Part shown: positions 9,922-22,045 of the stretch, piece by piece
Layout: each line of letters begins with the position of its first letter
Position numbering within the stretch: the stretch's first letter is position 1
Assembly (NCBI GenBank): GCA_008973525.1
Contig: WACJ01000404.1
Span: 186,001 to 250,000 of the forward strand
Direction: 5' to 3'
Length of the DNA: 64,000 bases
DNA from: Stenopsyche tienmushanensis
Taxonomy: Eukaryota; Arthropoda; Insecta; Trichoptera; Stenopsychidae
The notes under the pieces: generated by a model
What the model was told of the DNA's origin: nothing
What the model saw: the letters and a program-made list of their open reading frames with translations, nothing else
The model's database searches: none
Position numbers and translations under genes: made by a program

Positions 9922-12799
9922 TTAACGCGGTTAATCATTTCAATATTGACTTTTGAAGGGTTGTGTCTGTATGTTATTATATCTGTACTTTTTATATATT
10001 ATACAAACAAAATTCAAATATTTTAGCCAATACAATAATTTCCATTATGTATAGAGAAAAGGACAAGTGCAGAGTGCGAGTCTTTAGAGAACGGAAAAAA
10101 AAATATTACTTGTAGAAATTCCTTCTACAGGTTATATTATGATTTTTTTACTAATAAATCAATAACAATTTCGAACTGTTTAATGCACTGATATATAGGG
10201 CTCTTAGTCATTCAGGTCAAATTTGGCTTTTACTCACATTTTTGTTGTTGTTAATGTCGTTAATATCATTTAACTGTAAATTTAATTAGAAAAATCATTA
10301 ATTGTAGTTGTCAAACTACTGATAACTAGGCGCTTATTATGGAATAATTGCTATTTTAGACATATGTACTTAGAAACTGTCATATTTACTCTGAAGCGGG
10401 CAGTTTCGATCATATTATTTTCTGCTAGTAGTAATATTCTAATATTTTATCAATATAAAAACACACTTTATGATGAATGATAATTTGTAGCAGTGAGTGA
10501 CCATGATGAAGCTAGGATCTGTTTGGATCATGATATTATAAACCTTAATAATCTGATAATATCCAGGCTGATAACAAGACATTCAAGGATCGGTATATAT
10601 TAATACAATTGCTAAATATAAATAGATAGTTGCTCTCGAATTATAATTTTCGTCATGTCTATTGGTTGTGTTATTTTATTATAATTTTATTGACGCAACG
10701 AATATTATACAATGCGAATGTCTTCATTGCAGGGTTAATGGCGTCATAAAAACGAAGGCGAAATAGTCCCAACGTTAATGAGTTAAATTGAGCACATTAT
10801 ATTGATTGCAATATTATTATATACTATTTTAATATGCCGGAATACCTTTAGAGCTTATAACAATTTCATCTTAACGGCATATTTTATCCCCTACAATGAT
10901 TTGCCATTCAATGAGGTGTCGTTAATTAATTAAATAATGCACATACGAACGTTCATTTTTGATGATTTATATATGAATATTTATGAAATTTTAAAAAAAT
11001 TATGGTATATGCCCACAAGATAAGTCGTGCAAGGTTTACCAATGAATGTCAATGCTTTGGTAAGCCATTTGCTTCACCCTGAATTTAACAATATCATCAT
11101 GAATGTATGTCAGTATGCTTAAACATGTAAAATGAATTTTATCTTGGCTTAATAAAGACAAAAACAATAAATCAATGCCACGAAAATGACGCTATGAAAA
11201 TGCAATGCATGCCAATATAACATCGTCCAAGGTGTTTGTATGTAAGTTTATGCTTCGGATGCAATAATTTTATGATGAAAATGTTGAAATGTAACATATG
11301 TCATGCAATCGTCATACGTATGATTATTTTTAAATACATTTTGAATAAGTTCGATGGGTTAAATTATAGACCGCGAATGTAAGAGTTCTTCTGAATAAAT
11401 TTCTGTTATAGCATGAATCCATATGCTAAATATCCCATAGACGTTCCCTATGTTTTTGCAAGCAAATTGTTATTTAATAATACCCCACGTGTTATATACT
11501 AAGTACATGTATTATATGGAAAAACGCTTAAGTTTGTTTAATGAGCTAAATTGTTTCGCTACGATGAAGTTGTAGGAAGCATACAAACATAGTATTATAA
11601 TACGTCGAAAAACACAACCTTGGCTGTGTTTGGATTAATAGAATAATAAACAATTCCCATACAATAACACCATTATCCATAATGGATGCATTATACGCAA
11701 TGGCGAAAATGTGGGATTTTCCACGCAGATGAATTTCGCCCCCTTGAGCTTTTCAACGCAGCCTAACGCCAATGGATCCAAACGCACGTTTAAGCTTTAT
11801 TTATTCGGGTGACATTATTATTTTTGTTTATGTCTTCATTTTCCATACGATGGCTATTGACGATTCTAGACAGGTTCGATTTGCCTCGCTGATTTCTCGA
11901 ACTAAAACTGGCACGACTCAACCTTGATGATGAATAAAGATGTATAAATGCATAATAACCGACTCTTGCCACTTATTAGGATTGTATATAATCAGCTGTT
12001 TAATAATGTATATAAAAATTCTTATTCAAATCGTTTCATATTTGAGATCAGATAAGAGGAAAATAATATGCCCGTCATTATTTTTTTATGTATATTATTC
12101 ACTATGATGTGCTTAAAATCAACATAATCATTGTCGTGGCCTAGCGGTCATGTGTGCAGCATTAGCGCTGTACGCATTTTTAATTTTTTTTTTAAAATAA
12201 GATCTCGCTTTATGCGAATTTAAAATACGCGGATTTACTCGTACACGCATTTAATCTATTGATGAAGGGAATAACATAACGACAATACAAACAACAAATA
12301 TATATTTTTACTGAATTCAGAATATAATCATATGCGGCTTTCCATTGATAATATTTTCAATGACGCACCGGTGTGTCATCTGACAGCTGTCAAAATTCGT
12401 TTAGAATTTGGTCCCCGCTTAAAAATATAATACAAATATTCCTTGAATATATCAATCTTATTGATGAACCATATATGCACAAGGCATCATCAATCATGCA
12501 TTAATATCATATGGGGGATGTCAATATATTTTCATATCGTCTTATAAAAATAAGCAAATAAATTTGGCATTAAACGATGGATGAAATTTTGGAAAAAAAA
12601 ACTGAATGCCTGAATGTTAATAGCAGTTATTAAATTATCATCAAGCGCTTTTGGGGAAAATTTATGTATCCAATCAGTGATATTGTTTGGTTTTTCCATG
12701 TCGATTGTCACGTTTACCCGCTTGCAATCATTATGAGTTGTGCATATATACATTTAAGCTAACGGTAAAGACTCATAAAATTATATTGATTGTTTATCT
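9922..12799. other. Long AT-rich intergenic or intronic stretch
   Basis: No gene is recognised. Noted only: a tRNA-like string GTGGCCTAGCGGTCATG at about 12135 without a foldable remainder, and a 12-bp palindrome TGACAGCTGTCA at 12381-12392 beside the near-palindrome TGACGCACCGGTGTGTCA at 12361-12378. Confidence 0.4.
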
Positions 12800-12943
12800 G
12801 TGCATTTGTCCTTGGGAACGCTCCGAAGGTTCTCATTTGGGATTCAAATCAAGACAGTTCGCAGGCAGTCAAATGCTGACATCCTTCTCGTTCGAGAATT
12901 TAGCCGCAATCTCAGATCGATGACAAGGTGCATCATCCTGCAT
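12800..12943 (-). pseudogene. Tc1-like transposase remnant (catalytic end)
   Basis: On the minus strand from 12943 the translation reads MQDDAPCHRSEIAAKFS, then NEKDVSI, a stop, LPANCLDLNPK, a stop and EP. This matches the Tc1 (DD34E) block QQDNAPxH...WPAxSPDLNPIENLW in order and spacing. The second catalytic aspartate (within QDDAPCH) is kept. The proline-rich SPDLNPIEN block has two in-frame stops and lacks a clear catalytic glutamate. Only about 48 codons remain and no terminal repeats are seen. The overlapping plus-strand frame (12800-13234) is an artefact. Confidence 0.7.
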
Positions 12944-13139
12944 GCAGATCTTGCACACATGTACGACCAAGTGCAGTTGCAACTAATCTTATCGGTATCC
13001 TGCTTGAGAACTCATTGGAAATCCAACAGCTATTCTTTTCATGGCACGACTGTTCTTCAATGTGTTATATTTAACGAGCCGAGTGTTGATATAGTGAATT
13101 ATTCCCAGGGTTCTCATTTTAAAGGCTTAAATAATCTCA

Positions 13140-14025
13140 ATATCTCTAACTGTAGATGTGCGAAATTAAAGTTGCTCGAAGTCAGCTCGAAGTTGCTCGA
13201 AGTCAAGTTTAGTTCGATAGTGTGTCGTGTGTGATTGTATTTTCGAAGAAAAAATGTCAAAATATCTTAATAAAGGAACGAAAGGTAGAAAAATTCGAGG
13301 AATATGAAAAAAATACATTATCATAGGAACCCGACTGAAATCAAAAGTTGGTGCAAATGACAGAAAAACATTACTATAAAAAAATATCCAAAGGTTGAAG
13401 ATCTGACTTCATTTCTTGGCCAAGAGATAAAACAGCATCTCTCACCAATTTATAAAGATTTGTCCAGGGATAAACTACTTCAAAGATGCTTGGGTGGCCA
13501 TACCCATAATGCCAATTAATGTTTTAACTCGATGGTTTGGTGACTGGCTCCAAAGTATCTGCATTCTGGTATAAAAATCATTGAAATATTAAAATACATT
13601 GCTGCTGGGATATTTAATAATGACTATAGTTTAATTTTAAAGATGATGAATACATTAAATATAATGATTGGCACCTAATGTAAAGTCTAAAAAAGAGACA
13701 AAAGCAGCTCATATAGTCCGAAAACAACAGTTAGTCGAAGATAATCAATTTTTTGAGAAAGCTGAAGATCTATTATATGCCCCTGGAATCATTGGTTGAT
13801 CGGTTAGTCACTAAAATTGATATTTTTATCGCATTGAAACTTTAAACGAGATTATCTCGAAACTACATTTTTAAAATGAAATTCTCCAGTTGTAGCTTAA
13901 AAATCGATCTGACTGAAATTTTGGGATGTTTCTCACTATGATATTATCTAGTCAACTAAGCTAAACTTTTAAGGTTTTCGCGTAAATAAATGATTTTTTT
14001 TTGGGGTAAAAATTATCAATAAAAT
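13140..14025 (+). repeat. Repeat family R, copy 1 (intact TTAA site)
   Basis: This is nearly colinear with 42181-43634 (minus strand), diverged by scattered substitutions and small indels. The left end has near-tandem units of AGTTGCTCGAAGTCAGCTCG. An ATG at 13254 opens MSKYLNKGTKGR, shared with the other copy, but it is closed by a stop after 17 codons here. At 13897-13900 lies an unoccupied TTAA. In the other copy the same site holds a 527-bp MITE. No terminal inverted repeats were found. The family is unrecognised. It may be a decayed transposon or a processed gene copy. Confidence 0.8.
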
Positions 14026-15296
14026 GGGAATAAATATCCACACTCCCTATTTAAATGCTCATAAAAATGTTCTTCGATACATTCACCCAGGTGGCCCATT
14101 GGGTTCACAAATGAAAATCGAAGGTTATGCTGCTTTTAATATTGAATGCACAAAAATGTGAATGTATAATATTGACAATATGGAAGTGTCACTTTTACAT
14201 GGAAGGATATCGAAGACGTCCTATTATCTAAAAGCAACTTGCCGTTGCTCTCCTATCGTCAAAGCCAAGCAGCGATATAACTTTGGATGATCATATAGAA
14301 TCCAATGGAATGCTAACGGTCGCTGGTTCGTATTCTATTAAATTGGATATTAGCCAGACAAAAAAATCCCGTTTCCCTATCATTCGACGGAGCAATGTGA
14401 ATCTGCAATTTGATATAATTGTATGCAAACAGCGAAATGGAGATCAAAATTACTATTGTATAACTGATCTTGGAATCCCAACCTGATATGCAACGCCGTG
14501 TCCGATTCGGTAGTTGGCTGTTGTAAAAAAAAAGAGTCTTTCTGGTCGTCTCCAGTGGCGTACGCGAAAAGCGAAAAAAAGAGAGCGGAAAAAATTGACG
14601 TTACATAAAAAGAGAGAAAAATAAAAGAGTGGCGCTTGCTTGTTGTGCAACGTCATTAATGACTCAATAACGGGGATGCTTTTTGCTGCTGTTAAATTTA
14701 ACGATGGTCTGAATATCTTCGTCCATTATGTAGTTCAGCGATTATGAACCTTTTTGCTCATCGGCTTCTTCGTATCCTTTACCTGGCGCGCTTTCGTTGT
14801 CGTTACGTTTAATGTTAGTTGTGTGTCTAATGTGCGAATTTCGTTCGTGTTGTGGTTTTTCCACATTTTTCACCATTTCCTTAAGTGTAAGTTTCCGCTC
14901 GAAAGTTGGTCATGAATGTGCGCCATTGTGTTATTAAAATTTTAAAAAGTCGCTGAAGTTGTTGTGCCATATCTGTAGATTGGACATAAGTAATTTCCAT
15001 AGATCAAGTATTATTTTAATGGGATAGATCCTGAACTTTTAATATAAATATTTCCTATCGATCGTTCCAATCCAGGCTTACCCTAATTTCCTAGATTTGA
15101 AAAAGCAAACACTGAGACGATTGTCAAAGTCGGATAGGGTTTTGTATGAGTGATTGAATTTGCAAACATAATTAAAATACCATGTAAAAATAATGATAAT
15201 TTTACTACTCATTAATAGATCCTATTCTACTTGAAATTCCCTTTCAAATAAACCTTTCCCCGAAACCGATAAAAAATCTCCTATGGAGATCATTTA
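14026..15296. other. Intergenic; one repeat H core
   Basis: At about 14083-14105 a repeat H core (CATTCACCCAGGTGGCCC) is present. At 14553 CAGTGGCGTACGCG resembles an hAT end, but no partner with a target duplication was found. A 67-codon frame at 14283-14486 is unassigned. No gene is recognised. Confidence 0.35.
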
Positions 15297-15439
15297 TCAG
15301 GTCAAGCCAAAAGCTCGTGCTTTATCATGTAAAAGAATCGTTTTAAAAGATTTATTTTATTCTCTGAATTAGTCATTCTTATTTAGATACCATATTCTTA
15401 TATCTATTGTTTTCCGTATAAATTCACTTATCTGTCGGG

Positions 15440-15705
15440 ACCTAGCAGCGTGTATGAAGCTTGTATATAAATAAATAAACACTATCGATAGCATCCAGTA
15501 ATCGTTCATTTTTCGCATAAATAATACATTTTAAATCTATAAATTTGGGTTATTATTAGTCGATAAATTAGGGTTATCGATCTATATAATCGTACGATCT
15601 AAACACTCTTTCCGTCTCTGTCTCTTTTCGAGCACTACGTGTAAAAATGCTCTTTCTGAATCACTGGAATTCAATCGCAAATACGCCACTGAACTCCTCG
15701 AAAGG
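15440..15705 (+). mobile_element. piggyBac-type MITE, family P, truncated copy
   Basis: The right part of family P is shared, including AATAAATAAACACTATCGATAG-like sequence, an AGTCGATAAATT block, CGTCTCTGTCTC and TGCTCTTTCTGAAT. It ends in CTCCTCGAAAGG followed by TTAA at 15706-15709. The family's left half is missing. It lies inside the TA-flanked mariner-derived element. Confidence 0.6.
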
Positions 15706-15942
15706 TTAAAGGATTTTAAATCGGAAATTATTACTGATGAAGAAATATATTTTTTAAGAAAATTGCTTGATGTTCTTCTGCAAAATCAAAATTACTACAA
15801 AAATTTCGATCGTGCCACTTTTGATATTTTTGATTTTGTTTATTCGAAAGCCCTCAAAATATCGCTTGATATCACGCCTTCGTTTACGAGAAAACGCGTT
15901 GCGCAACAGAAAATGCTACTTCCCGCTTTCTTTCTTCTATAA
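15535..15942 (+). other. 136-codon open frame without an early ATG
   Basis: The frame is open from a stop at 15532 to the TAA at 15940. Its only ATG is near the end, so it could only be an exon or a relic. The first third overlaps the P MITE. From about 15658 it reads like real protein: ESLEFNRKYATELLERLKDF, SEIITDEEIYFLRKLLDVLL, then LDITPSFTRKRVAQQKMLLP. The product is charged and helix-rich, with no cysteine pairs or catalytic motif that I know. It could be a captured exon or an unfamiliar transposase segment. I do not assign a function. Confidence 0.35.
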
Positions 15943-16233
15943 GAAATATGTAGAAAAATAAGATACTATTTTTGTATATCACTAATAAATTTGTACAGCA
16001 AAATTCCGGGTTATATTTGAATCACCGAAAGATTTAGCAGATTCGCTACACGAAAATAAAAAAATATAACATAGCACGTTTGTATTGATTATCAATATTC
16101 ATTTTCTATGGATATTAATATGCGTCTGATGTTTACAGAAATTGGTGACAGATTGTCTAATACATTAATCATGTTTTATTTACACTTTTTAAAAATTTCC
16201 CAAAAATGCGCACGAACTTTTGGACTGACCTGA

Positions 16234-18156
16234 TACATCCAATTGAAGAACATTTGCTTTAGAATGATTTACATTTACACATAAACATTAAAAGCATCTT
16301 AAATTTGAATAACTATTCATCTACACGTTAATTTATGACACAAGTATAATATGCCAATTAGATTTTGAACTCAATATGTTCGCTGATGTAAATCCGAATA
16401 AAAGGTTGCCTATCTCTGAGATGAACGTTTTTTATATATTAAATACAAAAACTCTTCAATTTACATGATTGAAATGTTCCACACAAAAACGTATAAATCA
16501 AAATCACCGTATTCGAGACACAAAAACCATGTAAATTTTTTAAAATAATAAAACATCAACTTATAATAAAGTGGATTTTTATCATATATTTAATTTGATT
16601 ATTTGATGCTGTAATTATTTTTTAAATTTAAATACCGAACTAGTTCATAAAGTCGGGCAGGGCTACATATGTACAATCTTTTCCTATCTATTTTTTTATT
16701 ATTATATGGAATCTACATATTTTTCTGTATGATTTAAAATATATCTTTAAATCAGATTTGGGTTTCAAACTATGGCCAATCCAAGAACCGTTTATATCGA
16801 TTTAAATGTTTTGATTATTTTTCCTGTTATGAAAATAAATCTGCGTATTATCTCTTGACAGAGGGCGTTTTCAATATACATTTTTTAAAATGTAAGAATC
16901 CGCTACTTTTGGAGATTAATCCAATTATTTTTGTTTCCCAATAGGATATTAGGCAGTGGATTAAATTTAAAAATTGCTCAAAAGTTTGCATCCAATTTAG
17001 ATTGGATGTCCAGCAGCAATCGTTCATATGATGGCGTCATATCGCGTTCGTTCATTGAACTTTCTCTAATGCTCGCGTTTTAATTTCAAGGCGAAGGACT
17101 CTGCAATTACTTAGCACACCGGTTTATCGTCTTTCCATCATCAGGCAACTTCAGCTAATCAACTGGATTTTTTCCTCGGAAAATCATTACGGAGCATCCT
17201 TGGTATTCCGAGCGGCATCAATCATCGTGACCGCGAAACGACAAGCATTATGAGAGATCATCAACCAACAATAGCGAAATCCTGCAACGGACAAATCGCC
17301 ATTTCAATGCGAAGAAGATGTATACACATTCGGCGGTATTCATCATCGTCTCGAGTGACCACTCGAGATTTCTCTTCGGTTATTCCAAGAATAAAAAAAT
17401 GAGTTGTTTATGAATGTCGTATCCATTTCATTGAGTTTCATCCGTTTTATTTTTCAAGGCAAGTGGTAATGAATACGATGTTTTATGGCCATGCGAATTA
17501 GCTCTATTAGTCATCTGAGCAGCTAATCGATTAGAAATTATGCTGCCGAGAATTTGCCACGGATGCTGAAGAGGTCGCTGGAACTGTTATCGTCATAATA
17601 CGTTTTCAACTGTGGCAAAATGTCTCATACAACATCTAACGGAACACGGAAACGACGAAGCTTTTAACCGTAACGGTCCAGGAGAGGAGCAATTCGAATC
17701 CGAAGCACACGGTGACTTGCCATGTTGAGATAAATTTGTTTGCCACTCCTCGATCATGATCCAATCTGCGAAATTGGTTTGTTGTCGTTTGCCGATTGAA
17801 TAAGCGGTCAAATCATAGTTAGCCAGTTTTTCGGGTCACCATGCAAATCGCTGACCTTGTGAAATCACAACACTTTCATCATCAGCGAGCTGATCTGGCG
17901 CGGTTGCATTTAAAGAGTGCAACCTGCATGCAAGGCATGTACACGAATGACATTTTTTGCAATGATGTAAGATTTTTTTTGCTCAGCTCTAAATATAACA
18001 CAAAATTGGATATTCAAAGCACTGAACACATTCTACGTAAAAATAAAACCAAAAAGAAATGTGCATGAAAATTCCAATGCAAAACTGCCAATAATATCAA
18101 CTTAAATTAAACTTAAATTTAGAATAAATTGAACATCCGATTTGATAAATGATTGG
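16234..18156. other. Intergenic; one small hairpin
   Basis: A hairpin TCTCGAGT-gacc-ACTCGAGA lies at 17349-17368. The block 17040-17830 is GC-richer than its neighbours, and its frames (for example 17593-17811 minus) have no recognisable motif. No gene or repeat match was found. Confidence 0.35.
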
Positions 18157-19040
18157 ATGGTCAGTCCAAAAGTTCGTGCGCATTTTTGTGAATTTTTTAA
18201 ACATTAGACTTCGAATCGGCTAAAATATGTAGTCGCTCGACTAATGTATTAGTCAGTTTGTCACCAATTTTCGTAAGCATCGGACGCATATTAGTACCCA
18301 TAGACAATGAATATCGATAATCAATACAAACGTGCTATTTTTTATTTTCATGTGACGAATCTGCCAGATCTGCAGCGATTAAAATTAATAATGTACATGG
18401 TAAACATGCTATCAGTATAAAGACTGCTCAGAAATGTTTTAAAAAAATTAATGTCGGAGAAAGCAGCATTTCTGACGAAACCTTTTCAGGAAGTTCTGTT
18501 AATTTTAATAAAGACGTTCTTAAAAATCTTGTTGATTGGAGATTGCGAAAGTATCCAAACTGGGAAAGTGGGTACTGCATGAGCTATCCGAATCCAATTA
18601 CGAATAAACATATGCACTTCCCTTTTATCGTGCATCGAAATTTAGAACCATTTATAAACTCTTTGGTAGCAGGGGATGAAAAATAGAGGATTTATCATAA
18701 CGTCACAAGACAAATACAGTGGATAGATAAAGATAAACAGCTTATTTCAACAATACGGCTCAAACAACGCTGTAGAAAATTAGTGAATTTAATTGGGAGC
18801 TTTTGTCACATCCTGCTTACTCTTCGGATATTTCCCCAAGTGATTTTACTTATTTTGTGTCTTACGATTTTTTTTTACTAGGGAAAAATTTAAATTCTAA
18901 ACTGGATGTACAAAATGGATTTTCAAGTTTTTGACTCAAAACCAGTGTCTTTTTACAACTATGTTTTTTTCAAATTGTGTTTTATTTACACTATCTAAAA
19001 AAAATTCCCAAAATGCGCATGAACTTTTGGACTGACCTGA
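18157..19040 (+). pseudogene. Mariner element with degenerate transposase
   Basis: The terminal repeats are GGTCAGTCCAAAAGTTCGTG at the left and its near-complement at the right, followed by TGA and TA at 19041-19042. Between them the DD34D transposase is recognisable in pieces: SAAIKINNVHGKHAISIKTA, then QKCFKKINVGESSISDE (helix-turn-helix domain), VAGDEK with the catalytic aspartate of the (T/V)GDEKW motif, and HPAYSSDISPSDFTYF, which is the HPPYSPDLAPSD motif with its catalytic aspartate. The 884-bp length against about 1.3 kb for intact mariners shows internal deletion. The region between the linker and VAGDEK is heavily decayed. Stops and frameshifts are frequent. It is related by its ends to the element at 15297-16233. 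Confidence 0.85.
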
Positions 19041-21445
19041 TAGCATCAAATACTTATCGGTAGATAGCTAGTTCCGTGATTTAATTCAAATATACAAAAT
19101 ATGCGTTTAACAACTATGTTTATAATAGATTAGGCTATAAGAGCTAATTAAAAAAACAAACATGTAGAAAACAATGAAAATTAACACATAAAAATAATCC
19201 ATCATGGAGATAAAAATCCTCGGCTATGAATAATATGAAGAGCTACGTGCTTTCCTGGTATTGTATTTATCTGGAGATCCATTGTTATATATTGAGTACT
19301 ATGAGTCTATCCTTTAAGCTATATGATTCAATATTTTTTACAATTACATCATTTTTTGAAGTAAAACTTCTATAGCTGTGGAATGGCAAAATGGTTTGAA
19401 TGTCACAAAAAGTGAAACTCCAAGCGATAGTTGATCGGTAAGTACTTAGTACTCAAGTACTTAGTTAATAATTTCCGCTAACAAATGGCAAAAAAGCAAT
19501 GCATAAGATCATTTCTCCCTGGAAGCTAAGGAATTAAAATACGCACTCGAATGAAATTCTGTCCTAAATTCGAATGAAATGATTTTTTGGGCAAGCGTGT
19601 TAATATTTTTGGTTAGCTTGCCGGCGCTCCAAGGGTTAAATTAAATAATAAATTAAAATCCGTTACGTGGGAGTCGGCTTACAGCATGCGGACAGATTGA
19701 CAAATGAACAAGTTGCGGGCTTACAAAACGGGTCTTAAAAAACCGACAATATCGATTAAATTCTGTGCATGTAGTACATTAAGGAATGCACAGGAATAAA
19801 TTGTATTATATAATTTTAAAATCGTTCCGCACTCGGTCAGCTTAGTTGGCTCAACAATCGGCTTCCATCTGATATAATATTGATATTCTCAGGGCCGGTT
19901 ATCAAAGCGTTCGACAGATTGAGATCGTCTTTTCGTATGTAAAAATACTATTGAATAATTGTATTTGATTGAAGAGGACTTCCATCGATAGTTTGAAGGG
20001 GTGAGTGGTCATAAAAATACGTGGATCTGCTCAGGTCTTGATATAGATCGTAATGACCGCCGAATTTATTTATGTTTGTGATTTTTTTAAAAGTTTATTT
20101 AATTTGAGAATTGCACTATTGTTTTATAAAGCTTTTATCTTTGCACTCGGAGGCGCCTTAATAATAATTCAACACACAAAAGCCCCTTATCTCAGACGTT
20201 TCCTTAAGAGCTTTTTTTACGATTCTTTACTGCAGGATGGATTTCAACCTGAAATTCCTTTTATCTGGGCGCTGATTTCGATAACAGCGATCTGCAAAAA
20301 GCTCGGGCGCGGCGCTTTTAGGCCGGTTTCGCGAGCTTTAAAGCTCTCCTCGGTAGTTCTTATCGGCACAAATCCACGGAAGTGTATAATATGTCCTTTC
20401 AATCGTATTGTTTGGGACATAATTTCTGTCATAGAGTCAGCGCGTTGTGTCGTGTATTCTAACAGATGGTTTCTATTGTGACGCTTACAAGTCAAATATA
20501 TAATATATATTGTTTGAATAAAACGGCAAACAAAAGTTGTAAAGGATGTGACGTATTTATTTACATTGTTGTATTATATTATATTTTCATTGCGGTTCGT
20601 GGAAGACATGTCGTGCCATCAACGTTATGCACATGTCGTCAACCGATCGATCAAGGTTGTAATTGGGTTGTAATTATACTTGATAAGTTTCAATATAGCT
20701 GTTTTTGCTAATTGAAGAAACGCTATAGTGATTTGACAGTAATTGATTCATTACGCGGGAATTTCGTAACTGCAGTTCCTGCAAGAAGCAGATTTATAGA
20801 TACATAGAAATTAAATTACACAACGTGAGAAAAATGTTGTATGCCAGCATAGCGACGTTATGAATAGTTAAATCAATAAAATTATTCGTCATCATTGGAT
20901 TATTTTTAAATACGGTCGTCTGTTGACATCCGGTATGTCTGTCTGTCTAAATTTATAACATGGTAATGTTTGCACTATTGATTTTATGGGCTTCGATCCA
21001 CAATGTAATGAATTTTGCACAAGATAATTATCGAAAGGCAATACATCCGTGAGCATAGTTTGAGAGAAGTCCGCATGCCCGAAATATCGGAATCAGACAC
21101 AATAATAGGTGATTATTGTATCATCACTGATGATACAACATGTGTGCCATAGCTCAGGTCATCGTTCAACGCCGATCAGTACTTGTGATACGCTTCCTTG
21201 TGAGATTAAGCTTCAAATATGATACCTAGACGAAACGAAGGCCAATTCAATGTTAAAAACATTGTCAACAAGTTTAATTATTATTGTATTGAAAAAAGAG
21301 TTATTCAGTTGGAATAATTTTGAGTTATCCAATTATTAAACTGAAGAACAAAACTACACAGCTTCCATTAAAACTAATGAAAGATCGCACTACTTTCATC
21401 AGCGAAATACCAATATGCATAGATGGTGAAAAATAGTACACTCCA
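19041..21445. other. Intergenic, no firm gene
   Basis: This holds the unassigned frame at 20053-20481 (listed separately) and a weak copy of an old repeat at 19990-20050 shared with 7925-7970. Nothing else is recognised. Confidence 0.35.
20053..20481 (+). other. Unassigned 142-codon open frame
   Basis: An ATG-started frame contains an early hydrophobic run (AFIFALGGALIIIQ) and a second one (FIWALISITAICK). Hydrophobic runs are expected in T-rich frames. An antisense frame is open over the same GC-richer part. No family is recognised. I regard it as more likely chance or relic than a gene. Confidence 0.15.
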
Positions 21446-22045
21446 ATTTCTTTTTGTGCGACTTTTTTTTGTGCGATTTCGAAGTTATGCGGTTTTTTTT
21501 AAGCAATTTTTTCTTTTTCTAAATTTCATAACGAGTGCATTTCGAAATATTTTGGATAAAATAGGAAATAGATCATCAATTTCCAAAATTCCAACTACTT
21601 ACGGAGTTATAGCTATTTTAGGGACGCGACAACTTGGCCGATCCTACCATAATTAAATCTTTTAACGCGTTTTTCTCGAAACTACTTTTTTCAACATGGT
21701 TTATATCATATCTCAAGTTTTAATTGATTAATTTCCTTCAAACTGGATACGAATCCTTTCTATATAACCCTCTATTATTCCTACCAGATATGTCAAAATT
21801 TATTTTTTAACTATTTAAAAAAAAATTAAAACTGTGACAAAATAAGACCAAAAAATATCTTGACTGAATTTTTTTTAGACAGTCGCCATTTTGTGATATT
21901 TTTCGAGTCGGAGACTCCTTGAAATTTTTTCAATGATGCAAGACGCCCTTTTTAATTGCCTTATTGGTTTCCTATTTTTTTATTAACTTTTTTTATGCGA
22001 ATTTGTATATATTTTATATAGCTGTTTCAAAGTTATGCGGTTTTT
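21446..22045 (+). mobile_element. MITE family M, copy 2, ends eroded
   Basis: Colinear with 4405-4960: CTTTTTGTGCGACTTTTTTT at the left, AACTGTGACAAAATAAGACC, CAGTCGCCATTTTGTGATAT, TTGCCTTATTGGTTTCCTAT, then GCTGTTTCAAAGTTATGCGG. It carries an extra block of about 150 bases (21570-21720) absent from copy 1, containing AACGCGTTTTTCTCGAAACT. It lacks the right terminal repeat, so the insertion target cannot be read. Confidence 0.75.

Larger units (their letters stand above)
15297..16233 (-). mobile_element. Mariner-derived composite element, TA-flanked
   Basis: TA dinucleotides flank both ends (15295-15296 and 16234-16235). The right end, read inward on the minus strand, begins TCAGGTCAGTCCAAAAG and continues TTCGTGCGCATTTTTGGG. 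The left end begins TCAGGTCAAGCCAAAAG. From 16233 down to about 16030 the sequence matches the 5' part of the mariner at 18157-19040, including the transposase start (MNIDNQY region, then the GATAATCAATACAAACGTGC stretch). The interior from about 16030 to 15330 is not mariner. It holds a family P MITE fragment and an unassigned open frame. The element is therefore non-autonomous. Confidence 0.75.

Noticed and set aside
12130..12180. tRNA-like D-arm string (GTGGCCTAGCGGTCATG) followed by GCAGCATTAGCGCTG
   Set aside because: No anticodon arm, T-arm or acceptor pairing can be drawn, so it is at most a tRNA-derived SINE scrap or chance.
12800..13234. 144-codon plus-strand frame as a gene
   Set aside because: It lacks an ATG start, overlaps a Tc1 transposase remnant read on the other strand and continues into repeat R.
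14553..15691. CAGTGGCGTACGCG at 14553 and its inverted match TACGCCACTG at 15691 as ends of one hAT element
   Set aside because: The 8 bases outside the two ends do not match, and the right site lies within a family P MITE fragment. Probably coincidence.
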